DNA of 64,000 bases, from contig WACJ01000343.1 in NCBI GenBank assembly GCA_008973525.1, positions 1 to 64,000 on the forward strand, given 5' to 3'. A program made the position numbers and the translations under genes. Below the pieces are notes generated by a model. The model was given only the letters and a program-made list of their open reading frames with translations, ran no database searches and was not told the origin of the DNA. Positions 22,398 to 34,300 of this stretch are shown in pieces; positions within the stretch are counted from its first letter, which is position 1, and each line of letters opens with the position of its first letter. This stretch comes from Stenopsyche tienmushanensis (lineage: Eukaryota; Arthropoda; Insecta; Trichoptera; Stenopsychidae).

Positions 22398-25300
22398 GTG
22401 AGGAAAATGTCACTTTTTAAATTTTTTTCATATCATCTCGGCACGATAATCTACAAATAATCGCCGCGTTGCCGCAAGATCTTGGGACACTTGCAGTCGC
22501 ACGCGCAGAATTCACATTTTCGCGCTCCCAAATCGGAAAAGTCTTTCCTGTCATCATGTACGAGTTTCATAATGACACGCAAACGGCGGGAAATTAATCG
22601 GATAATTTGGACAGTTTGTGCCGTTGACCGACCGTCTGATGTGAAAATCGCCCAATTATGTCTGCGATACATGTCAAATGTCATAATCGTAAACATTGCG
22701 CCATCGTCGTCCGAATTTAGCGTCCGATTCGATCCCTTTTTCTTTTTTTTGCAGTTGTTTAGAGATCTGAAAAATTGCACAAAAATTTGTTTGACTTTTT
22801 AAGCATTAAAAATGCATTGGTTTGATACGTTAACACTCAAACCTCTTTTTGTGCGATTTCAAAGTTATGCGGTTTTTTTAAAAACATTTTTTTATGAGTA
22901 AAGAGTATGTATTGAGATATTTTGGATGAAATAAATCATCAACACTAACCGAAATTTGGAAAAAAAATATTTTTGAAAAAATTGTTTTTTTTGCATTTTT
23001 CCAATGTTTTTGCGTTTAAAAACACACTATCCAAAGGAATTTCCAAAATTCCAACTACTTACGGATTTATAGCTATTTTATTGAAGCGGCAACTTGGGCG
23101 GTCCTACCATAATGAAATCTTTTAACGCGTTTTTATCCAAACTACTTTTTTTAACACTGTTGACATCAAATCTAAAGTTTTAATCAACTAATTTACTTCT
23201 AACTGGTTACGAATATTTTCTATATAACCCTCTATTATTCCTACCAGATTTATGTCAAAACTTATTTTTTTAATAGTCGCCATTTTATGATTTATTATTT
23301 TGAGCTAGGGACTATAATAACATCTTAACTAATTATGAATAATATTGTTGGAAAACCTTGCCTTGCCTTATTGTTTTACTGTTTTTCATTTTTTTTTATG
23401 TGACTTTGTATATATTTTATATAGCTGTTTTAAAGTTATGCGGTTTTTAAAATACATGGAACGCATCTTCACTTTTTTTGTGTAAGTCATATCTTTTTTG
23501 TGCGATTTTCCGCGGAGCCCATCTACCGCACAAAAAAACATCTAAGTGTAATCGCGTAAGCGACTCGCCGGTGAGTCGCTTAAGCGATCAAACTTTCCCA
23601 GCACGAGTTCGATAAATCTATAATCGGTATGCAAATCCAGTTCAAATCAAATCTGCAGAGACAGTAAATGGAATGTTGCCCAATTTTTTATCGCGAACTT
23701 TTTATCCATCCACGACACGGTTTCGTGAGATACATCCATTCGATTGCCATTTCGAAGCAGAAAGGTTGTCCGAAAACAGATATAGTTCGCAAATGCGAAC
23801 AAAGATCGTACATTAATGTCCACGATTGCATTGAAATACAAGATCTTGGATCTCCTGCGACCTTCATTATCCGCGGCGGTAATTAAGTTCGAATGTTTAT
23901 ATCGATTCCACATTATGCGTATGAAGATGCAGATCAGACAATTTGCATTTCGTTTAGCACACCGAGACCTTCGAGCGAGATGAAAACATCAAGCGGAAGA
24001 ATATAATGCAATATAAACGGTGTTTCTTTAAAAATCTCACGCTCTTACGATGCAAATTGCATATTTGAAAATTTTAACAAACAATACTTTAAGGCTATTC
24101 ATTCAAGTACAGCACTTTAGAAACTGCGATTGTTGCACAAAGATTGCTTTCAGACGTCTTTCATAAGTACACAACATCGAATAATTCGCTGATTGCATAT
24201 CCTGCATTAAAAAATGGACACAAATGTTTCAATAGCAAAATGTTTATATTCAGCATATCTATGTCAAATTATATTGAACCAATTTAAAACGTGCAAGCAA
24301 TATAAATATTTGATATGCTAAAGTATACATTCTTAATCTATTAGGGCATTTCATATGAACGTTCGTTATTCGTAATTTTTACAAAAATGTATTCAACGTC
24401 ATAAAATTGCAACCATTGTATTTTTGTCTATTTCAATTAGTTCAACTTGTTAAATACTGCTCAGAATCATTCTCAATACGATCGATCTTCAATTAATTAA
24501 AAAATCAATATAACATTTCATTATAAAGAATGAGATAATTTATGAGATTTTTTTTGTTGTGCGATCTGGATTCGAATCCAAGCTTTTACAATAAGATTCC
24601 GAAAATATCCTATTCGGAGACCGACAAATGTTCTCGAATGAGTCTTTGTGAACGGCTCCTTAGATACATAAAACCTTCTCCGTTTGTGTTCATGGCCCTA
24701 ACGAAATTATTCATAAGATCCAACTCAAAGCCAAGGGAAGCATCAATATTATATAAATCCATTCAGAGAGCCGAATGATGCTCTTGTTGTCTTGAAATTA
24801 CCACAAGATTTGTGCGTAATTTTGCCTATTGTATGTGTTATAAAAATGTCGCCTACTCTGACCGTTTTATGTTTAACTGACGTTTCTTTACAGGAAGATA
24901 TTGGGTTTCAGGACTTCGAACCGTTATCTTTTCATTTTGATTATGATTTCGGTAACGCTCCTAACATTTATATTAGACTATATCTATATTACTTGCATAA
25001 TCCTTAGCAATAATTGAACGAAGTTTTATCGCGATCTGATGAACGGTATGGCAGCGCATTACATACGAACAAACAGATATTAATTTTTATATATTAGATA
25101 TATCCACGGAACACTACTTAATATTCATAGCTATTCACGAAAGACTGCTTAGTTTTTGAGGGTTCCCACCCTTTTGGGACATTTGCATTGTGTGACATCT
25201 TTCATTCTATATTACTGGCCCAGCGGCTGGAAAACTAATGGAACAGAACAAGCACGAGATGAACGACAAGCAGACGGCTCGGAAGAGCGACAAGGAAGAA

Positions 25301-28300
25301 TTCCACCTGGCAACAATGAAAGTATCTTCCGTTGCCTTCTATATCGCTTTGTATTCGCCGAACTGGGAGGGTCAATCCGAAATGGGAAACTACCCAGTCT
25401 TGAAATCGCTGGGGTATGTTGCATGTGGATGGATATCAGAGGACAGACAACGGCTAACTGGATTGGGGGATCATTTTACTGTCGATCCCATTTCTTGCGC
25501 TGCTGCATGGTCTGTTCCGGGTTACCCCGGACTAACCACACAGAGAGTGTCTTCCACCGATCTTTTGACCCCACGAGAAACGTTACGCGCAGAACATCCA
25601 GGCGCTCACCCCTTTTGTTCCGTGCCTTCCAGAGGAGGCGAGGTTTTAGCAGGAAGACCAACTTCAGATTAAAAGCACCCGAAGGTGCGACGGAGGAAGT
25701 ACTAAGGTTTAAGCCAAGTTCAAGGGAGTTACTACCGCGGGTTCACTGCCACCTCAAGTCCAACCTCAGTTTGAAGGGGGCTGCAGCAGATGACCACATA
25801 GTCACGGAGACGAGTCGCCGTTCGAACAGCATAAAACCGTTCTCCCCTGTTTGCTTAGGCTGTTGAGGATAGTGATGAGCCTTTGACACAGTCTCCACCA
25901 ACTACTGTAATCAGCTGTTCCACACACCCATTTACGGGTATGCAGCACAGGGTGCCCTGCGTACCCAACTCATGCTAGCTGGGTTACCCCAGCTGCGTTT
26001 GATGAGCAAACCAGACAAGGTTACTTTCGCGCACCTCTACTCCACATCATTACAGCAAGGGTTCAACCGTTGCCCACGGGCATAGGGTTGGTTCCCCCCT
26101 GGGGTTTTATGGGTGGGCATCGTGAATTCTAACACCCACCCGAAACCTTCAATATCAGTGTAATGCCGTGCGTTTTTATGGAATATTTGATCTGTCACAA
26201 AAGGGGAACAACATGAACGATTATACATTGACAGTTGGTATCCCTGCTGGGGGCGATCATGGCGCGCTTCGCTTTTGTCTATGGTGCTCGTAAAATTCGC
26301 AACGAAATGTAAATCTGTAAATTGCTCCGTATACAACGCAACATATCTCCATTCATAGGCCATCTTCGGCTGTTTTTCGTTGCATTCCACCAAGTGTATA
26401 ATTGAAATAGTATATAAAATAAATGTGTTGACGCTCATTTTGACTTACTTAAAACCCGTTATACAATCTTAAATAATACGGGACCATCCATAAAATGTGT
26501 TTGTTCCTCTAAAATAAGTGCGCCGAGATAGTTAAAAAATGAACCGTTTTCCACACAATATTCCATGAAATTGCATAGCAAATTATATCGTTGAAACTGC
26601 ATGGAAAATTGTGTTGTTATCTAATTGTTTTAATTGCAATTTTCCACTGGCAAACAATTCGTCGGTTTTAAAAAATTAGCAACTTTTGGATGGAGTTCGT
26701 CATGTGTTTCAAATTAACATGTTTATTCGTCGTTTTTGCTCGTGTGCCATTTTTTAATCTCATTTTTATATGCGTGTCGAAAAATCAGATCATGCTCGCT
26801 CTTTTTATTTTTATGGCACGCAAAGTGTGCACACTGCAAGTGTGAGTTTGTTAAATTTTAACGTGTCAAACGTGCGTAAAACTGCAGCAACTTGCACAAA
26901 CACATTTTGCAATTTGACAATACGCCACTACATTAAATTTCACCATTTCCTCCTGTCAAAACTGGAATGATTAGCTAAAAACGTGTTACATTTATTCAAA
27001 TCGTTTCGATAAACGACTCGATTGTCAATTATGAAAAAGTCGAGGAAAAAAGTGGTCCTGTAAAAAAATACAATTCTTTGCAAGATCGAATGCAAATATT
27101 TGTATTGAGTGCGATTCGAGGAACGCGCTCGTTGCTGATGTTTCGAATAGCGTTCATCTTCGTACCAGCATGCTTCAAATGCGTATTTTAGCGCCAATTA
27201 TTAATGTGAGCTATTTACACAAGAATGACGCGGTGCTTCGTCGTCTGATCCGAATGTATTATTCAGTAAATACATAGACGTAAAATCGAAGCCCTGTTAT
27301 GAAAATTTGCCTCGATGAAGGGCTTATTGTATGGAATTATAATTGCGAGAACTGTTATGTACGCGATATGAAATAAAATCGATAAGTGCCACAGTATGAA
27401 ATTATGTTGTTAGATTGATAGTTCGCTTTGCTTTGTGTTGCATAATTTGCAAAGTGCGCGACGATAAAAATGGATCAAAAGTGGAAACATGATTCCATAT
27501 AATTATCGAACGTACGTATTACGTTGTAATACAAATTGGCTTCCACCTTAACGATCAGCTGTTTTTGACGTCGCTACACTTGGATTTTAATCAAATACGC
27601 TGTTTAAGCCGTTTCTTACAACCTCCCGTATGGTCTAGTGGCTAGGATACCTGGCTTTCACCCAGGAGGCTCGGGTTCGATTCCCGGTACGGGAACTTTT
27701 TTTATTTTATAAAGTATTTTATTATTGCATAATCAACTGTAAAAATACTTATTTAATAATTTAATATATTTTTAAGCATAAAAAAATATTAAAAACATTT
27801 TGAAAAATAATAATTTTAATATTATTTTGGCGAAATACACCGTGTCATTTTTTCAAGTTTGGAAAAATAAAATAATCCAATAGGGTTAAATCGGGTGGAT
27901 AGGGTGCATGAGGGAGCAATTCGAACTTCAACTCATTGATTTTGGTCACCGCGATAACGGATGTGTAAGCTTGTGTTATAAATGCATATGCAGCAAATAT
28001 ATTAAATATTATTATAACGTATATTTTAAAATAATATACGAAGATCGTCCCAAAAGTACTCGACCTAGAGCTAGATTCTAACCTGAGAAGTCTGCATCTT
28101 AATCTTTCCATGATCGTACAAACCATAGAAGGCCCCGGGTATGCATTTATCCCCGTAAATGCCGCAAAAAACCCTAAAAGAGGAGTATGTTCAACCGGTC
28201 CGCTTTTCGGATCGCTGACATGACGAATAAGCGCCTTGCGATCGGACGCCATACCTGAAAATGTCTACAGAATGATTACGAACTCTCCGCGCTTTCAGTC

Positions 28301-31300
28301 GACGGTCATCCAATACCATTTTGTGGACTTTCTTCACCATTTACGGCGTTTAAACCCTGCCACACAATATGTTTACAAATTCACTGAGAACCTTGATGAC
28401 TGCCAAAACTTAAACTTTATAAGGTTGCTACTTTCTATCATCATTTTAAACAAACATCCATACGTCAAGTCGTATAGTTTAGGGATTATCCTCGATGCGT
28501 AGGCGACACCTGAGCCCGTTGCGTGTGAGTTAAGAACGCCAAAAATAAATACAGCGATAATAATGTTCTATGTATCCGGGTTCTTTAGAAATTAAAAAAA
28601 TACAAACAGCAATCGTTCCTGCTATGAAATATCAAGGTTGGCATAATTCATAAATAAATCATTCGATATCTCGGAATGAGAAGAATTATATTTATAGCGC
28701 GTATATAAATTATTATATTGTAACGTGGAGTTGGGAAATCCCCAACCAAAGAGACAGGGTTGCCGTGCAAGCCTGGAAATTTCCATTTCAAGGGAAAGAA
28801 TTTCTAGAAGCGTAACGATACTCGGTTAAATGATCCATCAATTCTCGTATCTTAACGACCATAATAAAGACTCTTGTTTATAAAAGCATCAAATGATCGA
28901 CCTTTCTGGAAGGACGATTAGTAGAGATACGTGATTATCGCGTTTTGCGATAAATGCGAAATAGAAGCGATAAATGCGATAAATGCGAAATTGTTGCGAA
29001 ATTGTTAAAATATGCGAATAGATGCGAAATTTTATTAAAACTGATAAATATTTTTTCCAAATATCGTTTATCTTGAAAAATAACTAAGATAATCTTCCCA
29101 GACTCTATGCTCAACTCTTGTCCATAGTCTATGATGTCACACACTTAGGTTGGTACTTGTTTTGTGTCATTTGCGTAGTTGTGATGTTAACGCACGTATC
29201 GTAATCATTCATAACATTGTTTAAATATACTACTTGGTGAGTTTTTTTTCACAATTTAAATAATGTCACGTTTTAAAAATTATCCAACGTTTGTTAATCA
29301 ATAAAATATATGTTTTAGTCTCAAGAATATGGGTCGAGTAAATGTCGGTATTAAGACTTTGACGTACACAGCCGTCAAATCCCATCATGCATCAGCAGAT
29401 AATACTTGCTTTTTGCGCCAGATAAGTCAATGCATACCGTCATCGTGGACACTTCAGCGGCTCAAAAACTCTCAAACTTCTCAAAGAATTGAAATGAGGC
29501 AGATAACGCTACTGTCAACAATAAATGTCATTGATTCAAAACAATAATAATTGTGTGTTTTAGCGATGGTTTAACTCCAATTTTACGTTCATAAATTACG
29601 AAAATCGTTATTCCAGACGTGTGCGTCAACCAGTTAAAGAGAGAGCTACAGCTTACAAGGCAGATGGATTTTATGTGAATGATAAAAATATTTTAATGTG
29701 CAGGCATTGCAATTGTCAGTTAGATTGGAAAAAGAAAGACAATTTAACAAAACATATCCAATCAAATGGACACAAGAAGAAAGCTTCGACGCCTGTCACA
29801 AGTAAGACTCATCAATTGACAATAGCAAATATAATAGATAGACGACAAGAAAAACCGATATTCATTAAAAATACGGTTAGCACGTGTCTCAAAGCCAACA
29901 AAGCCCCTGGAAAAGTTGAACCATCCTGCGGTGAAAGAATGTTTTTGGAAATATGTGCAGGGATCCAGTGATTTGCCATGTGCAAATCAATTAAGAAGAA
30001 CGTATGTTCCATTATGTGGAGCAGATATGAAGAAAGAAGTCATGGAGAAAATTAAAAACATATCTATCATAATAGTGGTCGATGATACTTCAGACAAGAT
30101 GGGGCGCTGTGTTTTTGCCGTTTTATTTAAAACAGTGCTACCAAAATGTCTACTTGGCATCATGTAATTTTTTGGATGTAGCAAATGCTACTACATGTTC
30201 GCAAACAATAGTAAATACTCTCAAAGAATATGAAATTTCATATTCGGACATATTAGGATTTGTCTCGGACTTGGCGCCCTATATGATTGCGTGCCATAAA
30301 AGTCTCAGTGTTTTAATTGGAAATAAAATGCTACATTTTAAATGCTGGGCTCACAAAATTAGTTTAGTGGGAAAACCACGAAGAATTCGGCAATGCAGCC
30401 ATTCAATCAATTTGGTGTCCTGCAAATAGTGTTGATGTAGAAAGGTTTTTCAGTTCATATAATTTAATTGTGAACGATCGACGTACTATTACGATTGAAT
30501 GAATCGTCAATAGAAACATGCTCGATGATAAATTTTAATAATTATGTAAATTTAATTGATGTTTTTCTATTTTTAAATAATTTCAAATGTTTTTTACAAT
30601 ATATGTATGTATATTTTTTGCAAATTATGTTTAAATTAGACTGTTTAACTTCAAATTTGTGTTTAAGAAATAGATGCTAAATAGATGCTAAATTTTGTTA
30701 TTTTATTTGCTCCAAAACGCTAAATTCAAGAATATAAACGCTATTTTTTTTTAAAATAGATGCTAAAAACACGTATCTCTAACGATTAGCATTCCGTAGG
30801 ATCAAATAACAATAATAGAACACGCTCGAAGCGCCATATCAATCCAGCAATAAGATCAGCAGCAATTACCATAAAAATTCCGATACCACTACGCAATGCA
30901 ATTGGCGTCCAGAAAGATCGATGAAAGAGAAGGGGATCATTAAACCGTGTATAAAAGAGGTGCAGGGCACCATACAGCAGCTCTCCTTGAGGAGTCGAGC
31001 TTCGGCTCGACGACCGTCGAAGTCTTCTTCTCCTTCGGGAGTCGAGCTTCGGCTCGACGACCGTCACAGTCAACTTCATCTTCAGGAGTCGAGCTTCGGC
31101 TCGACGACTGATAGAGTCAGTCAGTCCCGAGTCCCGAGTCCCCGACATAACTTTGGTTGAGCTAGCGGCGTTAAAACTCGGTCTACGCCTCGCAACCGTA
31201 GCCTCTACAAGTGAAGACAATAAAATATTCAAAAGAAGAGGCCATCTTTGAAATTCATCGTCCGAAGATTCACCATCCACCACCCCCTCCCCATTATTTG

Positions 31301-34300
31301 AATCCTTTTCGCCGACGTTTCGGGAGACGCGGCAGCCGTGGGCTATTGGAAAACCCGCGCTGAGGATACCGTCGCGCGCCGGAAGGATCGAAGAAAGAAA
31401 AATCGACCGGTCCGCGGCGAAGATAACTGGGCCCCGAAATTCGGCTGAGGGCGCCCACGTTACAATATGTAACGCCGTCTAAAACAAGCTAAAATCCCAC
31501 CAAGCTGAATAATAAGACAGGTCAACAATGATGAAAAATTTATATTCATATTTGGGTACCGGAATGTAATCAAACTTATTTTATCATTGACAAAAAATTA
31601 ATTAGCTAAGATCTCTTTTCTTCTTGTATTAATTTTGTTAAATGAGATTTAGTTTTGTTAAAACGTTATATATTATACTATTGCTGAGATTTGCGAACAG
31701 TAATAAATAATTCAAAATTCAGGGGAAATCTCTGCGTATCCCACCATACGCGGAGAAGAACATTGTTATCCTATTGAGGAGTTCAGTCGCGTATTTGCGA
31801 TCGAATAACCCAAATTTATCGACTAACAATAAGCCAAATTAATCAATTTCAAGTGTATTGTTTATGTCAACGCAAAAAAATGATCGAATTAATGATGATT
31901 TAGGAATATGAATAGTTTTTATTTCATCATCTACGATTATTGTATAGTATCCATTTCTCATCATCAATTCATATTTGTTGGCGATACAGCGATTAACGAC
32001 AATTCATAGTGAACCCAAATTCTTTGTTTATTTAATTGTATAAATACGATGAAAATGCTTCTGAATTGTTGATCATTGACAAATAAAGCCAGTTGACAAT
32101 TCCCCGATTGTTTCACGAGGATCTGATTACACTAATGATGTAAACACATCACCATCTAATTTATGGTTCTAAGAACGTCCCCTAGGTTCCTATCGTCATT
32201 ATTATTTATTTTTACACACCTATGGTATTTATTAAGTTTTAATAATCACAAATTTATAGGTAAATTCTACCAAATTTTTGCTGACATTAATATTTTTTTA
32301 GCCCTAAACAATTGTACATACAGGCATTAAATTGAAATTTACAAAGTTGCTTTTTTGTCTACAAGTAGTTTATGTAGATTTTTGTTAAATAAACGTCGTT
32401 TACTTTCGATACAACTTGGCTGAAGCTTTGATAGACGTTGCTAAAATTGTAGCGCAAAAGCTTGATGCAATTATTAAATTTATTCGTGTATTCCATTATT
32501 AAAATATTAAATCTGATTAGACTGTCAGTCAATCAAAGGTCAGATTTTAGATACTGTTAAAAAACACTTAATGATTTTCTGTAAATTTGAGTACAACAAA
32601 CTGCCAGTTTCGACCTCCAACCAGCACCCTGAAGAGCAAACACTTCCTCGACGGTCCTCATGAATCTGTATGACCATCTATAAACTGCTTTTGTGTTTGG
32701 CGTTAATTGCCTCTCGACATTCCTGATCTGTGAATAACACAGCGTGCAATATATTCGCAATTATATCTTCGAATGGCATTCATCGAATTCAATGAAAATC
32801 AACATTTTCCGGAAGACAAATATGCACATGCATGCCACAATGTAATTATGCAGTATATTTGGGTTGCTTTAAATTGGTGAAGGTTGATAATCTTAATTAA
32901 ACGAAAAGCACAATCATTTATTTATTACATGATTTTTCTCAGGGGACGATCTCCATTGACTAAAATAAATGAAGGTCCAAGATCGAATCCGTTTAAATCA
33001 ATGGCCGCAGTAAATTCTCACTGATGTACTCATTTATATCACAAATGCATCCTTGTAACAAGCACAATTGTTACAAAACACACCGATGATCATACAATTT
33101 GAAAATAATGTCGAATGATCCCGCATTGCAAATCATATTGTGGCATTGAATAAATTAAAACACCCATTCCGCTGCGATTTCCACCCAATTTGTAATTATC
33201 ATGATGCCTTTATCGTTTCATCATCGAGTGCATGATTCATTTCCCGATACTCACCCACGAATATTCAATTAATTTGTAGCTAAAAACAGGAAAAAAAGGC
33301 GGAATGATACTTCACGTAAGTTCGCAAGGACATCACAAACATAAGTCCGACACGTTCCATGGAAATACCATTCGGAATACATATGTCCTTTTTAAATACA
33401 ATGATGCATGATCATAATGCAGACTACATGCTCTATTTGAGGCGAATAGAATTCACAACATAAGGTATATGAGCAATAAATCATTTTGAGTCGGCTGACA
33501 ATGCCAAGGTGTTATTCGAATTAAAATCAAGTTGAAAATGATTGAGGCATTGAATTCTATACGAGCAAATTAATGGCAATTTAATATCGATAAAAGAATA
33601 ACCGATTCAATTATAAATGATCATATTAGTTAATTTACTAGCATTGTATATACACATTTCTATCAGTTCGAAGGCATCATTTGTTCAATTCAAAATAAGC
33701 TTTGTGGTATTTGTTTCTTTGTTGAAAACTTACTCGAGATATTATTTATTTAACCGAGATCTAATGGATTGATGCATCGCGCATTGAAAGGATTAACATT
33801 GATATAAAATATCGACGACCTTTTAAATATAATATTTTAATCATTAAAGTAATCAATGATGCTGTTTCTTCTTAATGTAATATTATCTTAACACATTTAC
33901 GTCGGGTTACGCATAGCACTGTCTATCGCTTGGCGTGCGGCGTATTTAGAAAATATGAAAAATAAAGTTTAGGACATCTAACTGTATAGATATATGTAAC
34001 TAAAGCAAATTTTTAAATTGTGGTACATGTACCAACGTGATAAAAAATATTTTTTTAAATTTATATACTATAATGATTTAATCTGTCCAATGTCCAAATC
34101 TATCTATGAACCAAATCTAAGTGATTTAGTTAAATTCTGTATGTGTAAAATTGTTGGCTATGTGTGTGGAAGAATTTGTTACCACAATTAGAAACATTTA
34201 TCGCGATTAGCACAATTAAAATAGAAACAACCGAAGCTATATTGTTTTCGTCAAACTGATCCATTAGTCATCGGATCTTTGGTCTTTGAACAGAAGACTA

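Larger units (their letters stand above)
28718..31464 (+). mobile_element. Solo LTR (probably Ty3/gypsy type), split by a hAT element
   Basis: Starts TGTAACGTGG and ends CCACGTTACA (exact inverse, TG...CA), with ATAT directly outside both ends (28714-28717 and 31465-31468) as a 4-bp duplication. Inside is a TATA box, TATAAAAG, at 30950 and an AATAAA at 31219, in the order expected of a + strand U3-R-U5. Removing the hAT insertion leaves about 880 bases. No internal region or second LTR is present, so it is a solo LTR left by recombination. Superfamily is inferred from TSD length and termini. Confidence 0.82.

Noticed and set aside
30994..31105. Evenly spaced repeats suggestive of a CRISPR array
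   Set aside because: Only three units, repeats and spacers are both similar, and the host is a eukaryote; it is a tandem repeat in an LTR.
30786..31283. 165-codon minus-strand frame
   Set aside because: Lies within the solo LTR across the hairpin repeats; Arg/Ser-rich composition follows from the tandem repeats.
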